DNA of 64,000 nt from Rheinheimera sp. EpRS3 (lineage in GTDB: Bacteria > Pseudomonadota > Gammaproteobacteria > Enterobacterales > Alteromonadaceae): NCBI RefSeq assembly GCF_001513785.1, contig NZ_LNQS01000008.1, positions 248,001 to 312,000 on the forward strand. Direction: 5' to 3'. Shown piece by piece: positions 56,553 through 64,000 of the stretch. The position numbers and the translations under genes are program-made. The number at the start of each line of letters is the position of its first letter. The first letter of the stretch is position 1. The notes under the pieces were generated by a model, which saw only the letters and a list, made by a program, of their open reading frames with translations, had not been told where the DNA came from and searched no databases.

Positions 56553-58895
56553 ATGAAAGCTTTGCTTAGCCTGTGTATGTTACTGCTGGTACTGCCGGTC
56601 AGTGCCGCTATAGACACTTTTGCGCTTAATCAGGTACGGCTGCACAGCGGGCCCTTTTATCAGGCGCAGCAAACTAACATCGGCTACCTGATGGCGATGA
56701 ACCCGGACCGCCTGCTGGCCCCCTACCGGCGCGAAGCAGGCCTGCCGCCACTGGCCGATCCTTACCCGAACTGGGAAAGCTCTGGCCTGGATGGCCATAT
56801 CGGCGGCCACTACCTTAGCGCCCTGGCGTTGATGTACAGCGCCAGCGGCGAGCCGCAACTGCTCGAGCGGCTGAATTATATGATTAACGAGCTGCACAGT
56901 TACCAGCAAAAAAACGGCGATGGCTACCTGGGCGGTATTCCAGGTGGCAAAGCCAGCTGGCAGCAAATCAGCCAGGGCCAGATAGACGCTGATTTATTTG
57001 TGTTAAACAAGCAATGGGTGCCCTGGTATAACCTGCATAAAACCTTCGCCGGTTTGCATGATGCTTATGTTTACGCCGGTAATCAGCAGGCTAAGCAGAT
57101 GCTGCTGCAACTGAGCGACTGGGCGCTTAAATTAACCAGCCAACTAAGCGATCAGCAACTGCAGCAAATGCTGATCACCGAATATGGCGGCATGAACGAT
57201 ATTCTGGCCAAAGTGGCCGAACTTAGCGGTGACGACAAATACCTGCAACTGGCGTTTCGTTTTTCTGAACTGCGTATTATGCAACCGCTGTTGCAACAAC
57301 AAGACGTACTGGACGGCCTGCACGCCAATACCCAGATCCCGAAAATTATTGGCATGGCGCAGCTTGCCAGCCAAACGAACAACGACAGCTGGTACCAGGC
57401 CGCCGATTTTTTCTGGCAACAAGTAGTGAATAAACGCAGTGTCGCCATAGGTGGCAACAGCGTGCGCGAGCATTTTCACCCGTCAGACGATTTCAGCAGC
57501 ATGCTAACTGATGTAGAGGGGCCGGAAACCTGCAACACCTACAATATGTTAAAGCTAACCAAGCTGCTATATCAGCGCACGCCAGAACCGCGCTATATGG
57601 CCTACTACGAGCGGGCACTATACAACCATATTTTATCGTCGCAGCACCCGGAGCATGGCGGCCTGGTGTATTTTACGCCCATGCGGCCCAATCACTACCG
57701 CGTCTATTCGTCGCCAGAGCACACCATGTGGTGCTGCGTTGGCTCCGGCATTGAAAACCACGCCAAATACGGCGAAATGATTTATGCCCATAAAGGCGAT
57801 CAGCTGTATGTGAATTTGTTTGTCGATTCCAGCCTGAACTGGCAACAGCAGGCCGTAAAAATTCGTCAGACTACCGAATTTCCGGATCAAGACAGCAGCC
57901 TGATCACGATAGAACAAGGCGGTAAATTTGGCCTGAATATCCGTAATCCGCAGTGGGTCGCCGGTAAGGTGCAACTGACACTAAACGGCAAAGCCGTGGA
58001 ATTTACGTCAACTACACCAGGCTATTTAAGCCTGCAGCGCCAGTGGCGTAAAGGCGATAAGCTGGCGATTACCCTGCCGATGCAAACCACGCTGGAGCAA
58101 CTGCCGGATAACAGCAAGCACTATGCTATTTTGCATGGCCCTATTGTGCTGGCCGCGCGCAGCCAATGGCAGGACAAGCTTAGTTTTATTGCCGACAGCA
58201 GCCGCATGGGCCATATCGCCAGTGGCGAGCAATGCCCGGTTGATCAAACGCCGACCTTTATCAGTGATAACGCGGATTTTGTCCGCCATATTAAACCGGT
58301 TGCCGGCAAGGCGCTGACCTTTACCAGCGGCGAAGCAGTGCTGGCCGGTGTTGAGGGCCCGTTAGAGCTGATACCATTCTTCCGGCTGCATGACAGCCGC
58401 TACACGCTGTATTTCCCGCACAGTAATGCCGGCCAGTGGCAGCAACAAAAAAATTTATTGCGCCAGCAAAGCCAACTTGACAGCCAGCTGGCAGCTAAAA
58501 CCATCGATATGATCCGCCCCGGCGAGCAACAACCGGAAGCTGACCATCAGTTTGCCGGCGAAAAAACCGCAGCCGGGGTGCACCAGGGCCGGCACTGGCG
58601 CCATGCTGCCGGCTGGTTTAGTTACCGCTTAAATACCAGCGGGCAAGATGCGCTGAAACTACGACTGACGTATTTTGGTGCTGACAGCAACCGGCATTTC
58701 CAAATTTTGCTGAATAACCAGCTACTGGCTAATGTCGGCCTGACGGGTGAGCAGGGCGATAATTTTTACCATGTCGATTACCCGATCCCAGCCCGACTGT
58801 TAAACACGGGCGATAGTATAGAACTGAAATTTGTTGCAAATCCGGGTTCCATCGCTGGCGGTATTTATGAAGTGCGTTTAATGCAGATTGATTAA
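56553..58895 (+). CDS. GH127 beta-L-arabinofuranosidase, exported
   Basis: The 780-residue protein has a signal peptide (MKALLSLCMLLLVLPVSA) and an alpha/alpha barrel of the DUF1680 type. The zinc and nucleophile residues of GH127 are visible: Glu and Cys in VEGPETCNTYNML, and the Cys pair in HTMWCCVGSGIENH. Characterised members remove beta-L-Araf from extensin-type glycans. About 130 extra C-terminal residues form a beta-sandwich-like domain. It follows the GH43 gene by 26 bases and ends at a strong terminator. Confidence 0.92.
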   Translation: MKALLSLCMLLLVLPVSAAIDTFALNQVRLHSGPFYQAQQTNIGYLMAMNPDRLLAPYRREAGLPPLADPYPNWESSGLDGHIGGHYLSALALMYSASGEPQLLERLNYMINELHSYQQKNGDGYLGGIPGGKASWQQISQGQIDADLFVLNKQWVPWYNLHKTFAGLHDAYVYAGNQQAKQMLLQLSDWALKLTSQLSDQQLQQMLITEYGGMNDILAKVAELSGDDKYLQLAFRFSELRIMQPLLQQQDVLDGLHANTQIPKIIGMAQLASQTNNDSWYQAADFFWQQVVNKRSVAIGGNSVREHFHPSDDFSSMLTDVEGPETCNTYNMLKLTKLLYQRTPEPRYMAYYERALYNHILSSQHPEHGGLVYFTPMRPNHYRVYSSPEHTMWCCVGSGIENHAKYGEMIYAHKGDQLYVNLFVDSSLNWQQQAVKIRQTTEFPDQDSSLITIEQGGKFGLNIRNPQWVAGKVQLTLNGKAVEFTSTTPGYLSLQRQWRKGDKLAITLPMQTTLEQLPDNSKHYAILHGPIVLAARSQWQDKLSFIADSSRMGHIASGEQCPVDQTPTFISDNADFVRHIKPVAGKALTFTSGEAVLAGVEGPLELIPFFRLHDSRYTLYFPHSNAGQWQQQKNLLRQQSQLDSQLAAKTIDMIRPGEQQPEADHQFAGEKTAAGVHQGRHWRHAAGWFSYRLNTSGQDALKLRLTYFGADSNRHFQILLNNQLLANVGLTGEQGDNFYHVDYPIPARLLNTGDSIELKFVANPGSIAGGIYEVRLMQID

Positions 58896-58911
58896 TATTA
58901 CTCAGCTGAAA

Positions 58912-58942
58912 AAAAGCCAGTCCGGTTGCCGGACTGGCTTTT
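58912..58942. terminator. Bidirectional terminator
   Basis: AAAAGCCAGTCCGG (58912-58925) and CCGGACTGGCTTTT (58929-58942) form a 14-pair stem with a TTG loop between two convergent genes. Confidence 0.93.
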
Positions 58943-58947
58943 GCTTA

Positions 58948-60498
58948 CTACGGCAGTTTACTGCCCCATACCGACACACCCTGTGTCGACTGAGCGCTAA
59001 AGGTCACGACAAACTGTGCCGGGGTTTCATGCCACTGGCGTGATAATACGCCTTCGTACAGGCCGTCATCACCGAGGTTTAGCGTGATCTGCTGCTCTGT
59101 GCCAAAATGCCAGCTACCACTGATACTATCGCTGCCACTCGCTGCACTGCTTACCGAGCCATCCGCGCTCAGAGTGATCAGCTGCGAGTTTTTAATACTG
59201 GCCGAGATATCTTTACCATGATTAATAAATTTATACTGGCCAGCGACCTCATCTTCGCTAATGGTCGCGTTCAGTTCAGTTGATGCGCTACTCAGCGGTG
59301 CATAGCGATGCGGCGCCACCACCGGCCAGCCGTCTTTATTAATAAAAAACTGGTGCACCCTCAGCTGATGCTGCTCACCCAGCCCCGGAAAGCGGGTATG
59401 AAACAGCAAAAAGTACTGGCCGCTGGCCGCGTCAAAATAGGCTGAATTATGCCCCGGCGATACATAGCCGCTACCCGCCCCCGTGCCCGGCTCATCGCTA
59501 CTGCGGACAAACAAATGGTTACCCATAATTTTCTGGCCAAAAGGCGCGATAGAAGCATCATCAAACAGTGGCAGCGCCGGATCCGACTTTACCGCCGCCA
59601 TATCGTTACCCAGCGCATCCAGATAAGGGCCATCCGGCGCACTGGCGCGGGCCACCCGCATATTGTAAGCGCCGCTGGCATCCAGGCCGCCAAAAGAGCT
59701 GAACAGGTAGTAATAATCACTATCCGGGCTGTACAGCACATAAGCGCCTTCAATCCGGCTGTGGTTGCCGCCCATCAGGTGCTTACCGTAGCCCTGCCCT
59801 GGTAGCGTTAAGCCGGTCGCCGGGTCCATTTCCAGCATAAACAGGCCACCGGAATAAGAGCCGTACACCAGCCATAACTTGCCGTTTTTATCAAAAAAAG
59901 CTTGAGGGTCAACTACATTTGGATGAATTTGCGCATTATAAATCGTGCCGTCTTCACTAATTTCGTCCCACATGCCGGATTTAAGCAAAATCTGCTTATT
60001 AACATAAGGCCCCTCTATATTATCGGCCACCGCCACCCCCAGAGCCGAACGGGGTGAGTCGCCCTTACAGGCGTTGTAATACATATAGAACTTGCCATCG
60101 GCCAACTGGATCACATCGGTAGCCCATAGCGTATCGGTTTGCGCCCAGGCGAAGGTTTCCTGTAGCTCAGTCAGCACATCATCAAATAGTGGGTTATTGC
60201 TGTTTACGCCATCGGCGACTTGTTGCCAATGCATCAGATCAGTCGACTTTGCCGCTGCCAGATGCGAGCCAAACACATAGTAGGTGTCGGCTACTTTAAT
60301 GACTGACGGGTCGTGCACACCAACATTAGTAAATGTCGGGCCTCCCTGTTCCGGCGGCAGCGGTACTGGCGGAGCTGCCGATGCCGGTGGGTAGGCCACC
60401 GCCGCCGGTGGTGAGTTATTGCCGTCGTTACAGGCACTGAGCAGCAGTGCCGTAGCTAAAATGCTGAAGGAAAAAATACCGCTGTTACGTTTTTGCAT
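58948..60498 (-). CDS. GH43 endo-arabinanase lipoprotein with C-terminal beta domain
   Basis: ATG 60498 (AGGGG eight bases upstream) gives 516 residues with the lipobox LLLSAC and a Pro/Ala-rich linker. The catalytic acids appear in GVHDPSVI, NVVDPQAFF and SRIEGAYVL. The C-terminal 110 residues (ISGSWHFG, YEGVLSRQW) form the extra beta domain of two-domain endo-arabinanases such as Bacillus Abn2. It differs in subfamily from the single-domain enzyme at 52921. Confidence 0.87.
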   Translation of the reverse strand: MQKRNSGIFSFSILATALLLSACNDGNNSPPAAVAYPPASAAPPVPLPPEQGGPTFTNVGVHDPSVIKVADTYYVFGSHLAAAKSTDLMHWQQVADGVNSNNPLFDDVLTELQETFAWAQTDTLWATDVIQLADGKFYMYYNACKGDSPRSALGVAVADNIEGPYVNKQILLKSGMWDEISEDGTIYNAQIHPNVVDPQAFFDKNGKLWLVYGSYSGGLFMLEMDPATGLTLPGQGYGKHLMGGNHSRIEGAYVLYSPDSDYYYLFSSFGGLDASGAYNMRVARASAPDGPYLDALGNDMAAVKSDPALPLFDDASIAPFGQKIMGNHLFVRSSDEPGTGAGSGYVSPGHNSAYFDAASGQYFLLFHTRFPGLGEQHQLRVHQFFINKDGWPVVAPHRYAPLSSASTELNATISEDEVAGQYKFINHGKDISASIKNSQLITLSADGSVSSAASGSDSISGSWHFGTEQQITLNLGDDGLYEGVLSRQWHETPAQFVVTFSAQSTQGVSVWGSKLP

Positions 60499-60627
60499 CT
60501 TATACCCCTGTCGTTTGTTGTTATTACGGGTAAGTTCTGCTGCCGTTATATGGCACAAACAACTATGCGGCTAAAAACAACCTGATTTTGCTGCATCGGT
60601 TAGTGACAGAATCACCCTTTCGCTCAC

Positions 60628-60646
60628 TAATATTATTGTATTACTT
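60628..60646. promoter_or_regulatory. Candidate arabinan-locus operator, copy 2
   Basis: TAATATTATTGTATTACTT lies 130 bases upstream of the endo-arabinanase start at 60498. It shares TATTGTATTACT and flanking bases with 54055-54073. The surrounding 220 bases contain no gene. Confidence 0.55.
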
Positions 60647-60718
60647 TTTAAATTTAAGCGAAAAATCCCGCTTAAACCGCGATTACAGCGCGGCTATTGT
60701 CTTACTACTGACAGTGAA

Positions 60719-61750
60719 TTAATCCGGTTGATGATCGTTAAATAACGGTAAGCCGCTAGCCGACCAGTGTATTTGCCGCCAGCGGGTATGACGGTTGCCG
60801 TCGGTTAACGGCGAGCCTTGCAGTTGCTGAGTTTCGCGGGCGTGGTAAAACATCAGATCTTCACCGTTATCACCAACTACAAAGCTGTTATGGCCGGGGC
60901 CATAGCGATTAAATTCCGGCCGGGTCTGAAATACCGGCTCAGGCGCTTTATGCCAGCTTTGCGGGTCAAGCAAATCGGCATTTTCATCGGCCCACAGCAA
61001 CCCCATGGCATAGCGGTGATCAGTCGCACTGGCTGAATAAGCGATAAAGATTTTGCCATGGCGCTTAAGCACCGCGGCGCCTTCATTAACTTTATAGCCC
61101 TGCTGCTCCCAGCTGAATTCGGGTTGGCTGATAATCACTTCAGGCGCCTCCAGCCGGGTTGGCGTGGCCATTTTTGCCAGCACTAAAGCACTGTTGTAGC
61201 TGCGCGCGGCATCCTGCTGCGCCCACACCATATAATGCTGGCCGCGGTGGACAAACACCGTGGCATCAAGTGAAAAACTGTCCAACGCGCTTTGCATCTG
61301 CCCCAGCTCCTGCCATTGGCCCTGCATAGGATCGGCAGCGCTATTGGCCAACACATACATACGGATCTGAAACGGCCTTTCAGCCTCGCCAGCTGCGACA
61401 TACAAATACCAGACGCCGTCTATCCGGTGCAGCTCTGGCGCCCAGATATTGGCGCTCATCGGCCCGCTGGCTTTTTTGCGCCAAACGGTTTTTGCCTGCG
61501 CGTTGGCCAGGCCAGCTATGTTGGGGCTAAAACGCAGCTCTATCCGGTCAAACTCCGGCACCGAGGCGGTAAAGTAATAGCCATTGTCGGCTTTATACAC
61601 CCAGGGATCGGCCCGCCGTGGAATAAAAGCAGCGGAAACCTCGCTGTTTACCACCACCGGCTGCGCCGCAGCTAAGTTGTCAGTCGCCGTTTTGGCTGGC
61701 TGGCAGCCAGTTAGCAGCAACATGCCTGCTAATAATGGTAAAACCCTCAT
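60719..61750 (-). CDS. GH43 alpha-L-arabinofuranosidase lipoprotein
   Basis: The 343 residues begin with the lipoprotein signal MRVLPLLAGMLLLTGC. The propeller has RRADPWVYK, SFSLDATVF and KVNEGAAVLKR with the three catalytic acids. Its closest relative in the window is the cytoplasmic enzyme at 55582. The gene overlaps the lactonase stop by four bases and so belongs to the ABC transporter-lactonase operon. Confidence 0.88.
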   Translation of the reverse strand: MRVLPLLAGMLLLTGCQPAKTATDNLAAAQPVVVNSEVSAAFIPRRADPWVYKADNGYYFTASVPEFDRIELRFSPNIAGLANAQAKTVWRKKASGPMSANIWAPELHRIDGVWYLYVAAGEAERPFQIRMYVLANSAADPMQGQWQELGQMQSALDSFSLDATVFVHRGQHYMVWAQQDAARSYNSALVLAKMATPTRLEAPEVIISQPEFSWEQQGYKVNEGAAVLKRHGKIFIAYSASATDHRYAMGLLWADENADLLDPQSWHKAPEPVFQTRPEFNRYGPGHNSFVVGDNGEDLMFYHARETQQLQGSPLTDGNRHTRWRQIHWSASGLPLFNDHQPD

Positions 61751-62703
61751 TCAGCACCTCCGTGATAGCGCTGTGCCAGTTGCTGCCACGGCATTACCGC
61801 CAGTTGTGGCTCGGTTAGGCCCTGGTGCGGGTACTGATAAACCAATAAATTCCCCGCTTGTGTTTGCTGGTTAAGCTGCTCAGCACTTAAGCCCTCGGTT
61901 GCGGTGGTAACAAATAAAATATCCAGCTTGTCGCCACCGAGCGCAACACAGGTGGGTTGTGTTACCGGCAGTGGGTAAAGCGCCGCCAGGCTGCCATCGG
62001 CTGCATAGCGGGCCAGTGCACTGCCGCCCCACATGGCACACAATAGGTGATCATCGGCATCAATAATGGCGCCATCCGGCTCGCTACCTGCAGGCACTGT
62101 CGCAAACGGCTCTGCCCTGCCAATATCACCGCTGGCCGCATCGAACCGGTACCGGTTAATTTGCCGTAGTGGTGAATCAGCGTGGTACATCAGGCTGCTA
62201 TCGTGGTTCCAGCACAGCGCATTAGGAATACGCAGGCCGCTCAGCATCTGCTGACAACCTTTTTGATCCAGCCGGTACAAGCTGCCGCTGGCAGCGGTAT
62301 CTGCTGTTGCCTGCTCTACCATAGTGCCGGCCCAGAACCGGCCCTGGCGGTCGACGCGGCCATCGTTAAAGCGGTTGCCGCTTAATTGCTGTTGGGGTTT
62401 TGCCAGCCACAAGATAGCGCCGCTATCGGGGTTATACAGTGCCAACCCGCTGGCAAAGGCCACCAGCAAGGGGTAGCGGCTTGCCATCGGATCGGTAGCA
62501 TTTAACAACGTAAAACAGCTGATGCGCTCAGGCAGTGGCCATTGACGTAGTGTTTGCTCTGGCCAGCGCAGCTGAAACAAGGCTTGGCCGTGAATATCTG
62601 TCCACCACACACTGCCGCTGGCCGCGTGCCAGAAAATACCTTCGCCCAGGCGGTTTTTTACGTTGATACTGGCTAATAGTTGCAGGTTTTCGCTGTTAGC
62701 CAT
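61747..62703 (-). CDS. SMP-30/gluconolactonase family lactonase, probable L-arabinono-lactonase
   Basis: The 318-residue six-bladed propeller opens NRLGEGIFWHAASGSVWWTD, with the metal-binding Glu, and has SGNRFNDGRVDRQGRFWAGT and YHADSP, all SMP-30 hallmarks. Family members hydrolyse sugar lactones. Between an ABC sugar importer and an arabinofuranosidase, a role in oxidising L-arabinose is likely but the dehydrogenase is not in the window. It overlaps the permease gene by eight bases. Confidence 0.85.
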   Translation of the reverse strand: MANSENLQLLASINVKNRLGEGIFWHAASGSVWWTDIHGQALFQLRWPEQTLRQWPLPERISCFTLLNATDPMASRYPLLVAFASGLALYNPDSGAILWLAKPQQQLSGNRFNDGRVDRQGRFWAGTMVEQATADTAASGSLYRLDQKGCQQMLSGLRIPNALCWNHDSSLMYHADSPLRQINRYRFDAASGDIGRAEPFATVPAGSEPDGAIIDADDHLLCAMWGGSALARYAADGSLAALYPLPVTQPTCVALGGDKLDILFVTTATEGLSAEQLNQQTQAGNLLVYQYPHQGLTEPQLAVMPWQQLAQRYHGGAE

Positions 62704-63682
62704 GAGCAGTACTCCGTGCCGCTGTTGTTAATGCAGTGCGCCGGCTGAGTAATTTTTGCAGCACAATAAAACCGAACAACAGCAAGCCGATAACAATTTT
62801 GGTCCACCAGCTGCTTAAACTGCCATCAAAAATAATATAGGTCTGGATCACGCCCATCAGCAGCACCCCCAACACTGTACCGATAACAAAACCACTACCG
62901 CCGGTTAGCAAAGTACCGCCAATAACTACGGCAGCAATCGCATCCAGCTCCATGCCAACGCCGGCCAGGGCATAGCCGGAAAAGGTATAAAAGGTAAACA
63001 CGATACCGGCCAGCGCCGCCAGCACACTACTTAGTACATAGATGGCTATAGTGGTGCGCGCTACCGGCACGCCCATCAGCTCAGCTGACTGACTATTACC
63101 GCCCAGCGCATAGACATAAGTACCAAAGCGGCTGTAGTGCATCAGCACAATAACCAGCAACAACAACACGATAAAGATCATGGTTGAAGCACCTACCCAG
63201 CCGCCGCCGGGCAGCGCAAAGCCAAATTCAGCTATCGCATCGTAAAAGCTGTGGTTGATGGCTACTGATTCTTCACTGAGCGTGGTTGCCAGACCACGTG
63301 CCAGAAACATGCCTGCCAGCGTGACAATAAACGGCTGCAGTTTATAAACGTGGATCAGCACGCCCATCAGCGCACCAAATAACGCCGCCACCGGCAGGAT
63401 CAGCGCAAAAGCCAGCAGCGGGTGCCACTGGTACTGGCTGATCAGTAAACTGGCGGCCACGCCACTGAGCGCAATCACTGCACCGACGGATAAATCAATA
63501 CCACCGGAGATAATCACCAGTGTCATACCCAGCGCGACAATCAGTAAAAAGGCATTGTCACTAAACAAATTACTCACCACGGCCAGTGAGGCAAAGCCGT
63601 CAAACTGCCAGCCACCAATGCCAAACAACAGGCACAGCAACGCCGCCGTGATCCACAAGGGTAAATAGCGCACCGACATCAT
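62696..63682 (-). CDS. yjfF: Sugar ABC transporter permease, YjfF type
   Basis: The 328-residue permease has eight to ten spans and the family block GMTLVIISGGIDLSVGAVIA. YALGGNSQSAELMGVPV is the conserved cytoplasmic loop. E. coli YjfF works with YtfQRT on furanose sugars. Here L-arabinofuranose is likely by context. It overlaps the ytfT stop by four bases. Confidence 0.88.
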   Translation of the reverse strand: MMSVRYLPLWITAALLCLLFGIGGWQFDGFASLAVVSNLFSDNAFLLIVALGMTLVIISGGIDLSVGAVIALSGVAASLLISQYQWHPLLAFALILPVAALFGALMGVLIHVYKLQPFIVTLAGMFLARGLATTLSEESVAINHSFYDAIAEFGFALPGGGWVGASTMIFIVLLLLVIVLMHYSRFGTYVYALGGNSQSAELMGVPVARTTIAIYVLSSVLAALAGIVFTFYTFSGYALAGVGMELDAIAAVVIGGTLLTGGSGFVIGTVLGVLLMGVIQTYIIFDGSLSSWWTKIVIGLLLFGFIVLQKLLSRRTALTTAARSTAHG

Positions 63683-64000
63683 GCCTTATCTCCTTTACGC
63701 CACTTTCGCAACTTGGGTAACCAGCTGCTTAGCTGGCGGCGGAACTTATCTGACTGCAGCAACAGCACCAGCAGCACTACCAGGGCTTTAATCAATAAGT
63801 TAAATTTGGCCGGTACACCACTGACAATAATAGTGGTGCTTAAACTTTGAATAATCAGCACGCCGATAACCGACAACAGCAGTGAAAACCGTCCGCCGCT
63901 GAGCACCGCACCACCAATCACCACCGCCAGAATGGCATCCAGCTCCAGCCATAAACCGGCGTTATTGGCATCCGAGCCCTGAATGTCGGCGGCGCTGATC
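63679..64000 (-). CDS. ytfT: Sugar ABC transporter permease, YtfT type (5' part beyond the window)
   Basis: About 106 C-terminal residues are present and the frame is open at the edge. AADIQGSDANNAGLWLELDA and AVVIGGAVLSGGRFSLLLS closely match E. coli YtfT. The binding protein and ATPase genes presumably lie beyond the right edge. Confidence 0.9.
   Translation of the reverse strand, partial: ISAADIQGSDANNAGLWLELDAILAVVIGGAVLSGGRFSLLLSVIGVLIIQSLSTTIIVSGVPAKFNLLIKALVVLLVLLLQSDKFRRQLSSWLPKLRKWRKGDKA

Overview
The window reads as one chromosomal stretch of a marine or aquatic gammaproteobacterium. The best guess is the Rheinheimera/Alishewanella/Arsukibacterium neighbourhood of the Alteromonadales. 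That is an inference from protein content: DUF2959, DUF3802, DUF2333, TIGR03899-like and TIGR04219-like proteins, a PanP-type aspartate decarboxylase, and a large arabinan locus beside ordinary gammaproteobacterial core genes. I see no rRNA, tRNA, CRISPR array, prophage or insertion sequence.

Layout. 1-7.4 kb (minus): a truncated CadC-type regulator, mrcB, hrpB and pepB. 7.7-12.8 kb (plus): dksA, gluQ, pcnB, folK, panB, panC. 12.8-21 kb: an SLC13 permease with four RCK-C-like modules, a UbiA-family prenyltransferase fused by overlap to frdABCD behind a probable FNR site, a 59-residue secreted protein behind a very good sigma-54 promoter, a TM2-like protein and a DUF2959 lipoprotein. 21-28.4 kb: panP, yadH, yadG, ubiX, mpl, and divergently fbp and ppa. 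From memory, E. coli has the order mrcB-hrpB-dksA-gluQ-pcnB-folK-panB-panC-panD-yadH-yadG. Here panP, a PLP enzyme making beta-alanine, sits where panD would be.

28.5-47.7 kb: signalling and envelope genes. These are a chemoreceptor, a REC-DUF3369-GGDEF-EAL regulator, a BarA-like protein with a decayed kinase core, an outer-membrane barrel, a PCu(A)C copper chaperone, and a compact operon of tiny membrane or secreted proteins ending in PspC behind a possible sigma-54 promoter. After them come dusA, speD, yhfA, a DUF3802-like gene, the arginine succinyltransferase genes astD-astA-astC/argD, an HDOD protein and pabA.

47.9-64 kb: an L-arabinan utilisation locus. It has a TonB-dependent receptor, five GH43 enzymes, a GH127 beta-L-arabinofuranosidase, a GPH symporter, an SMP-30 lactonase and the permease genes of a YtfT/YjfF-type furanose ABC transporter. 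Export signals suggest a staged route: import through the outer membrane, endo-cleavage and debranching by secreted enzymes or lipoproteins, uptake of arabinosides by the GPH symporter, and final hydrolysis by a leaderless GH43, while free sugar enters by the ABC system. Two intergenic regions share a 16/19-base motif and the receptor promoter carries two palindromes, which suggests common repression.

Most notable points: the AUU start of pcnB behind three 23-bp-spaced hairpins, two sigma-54-type promoters in front of small exported proteins, the mini-operon ending in PspC, panP in the panD slot, and the shared arabinan operators.
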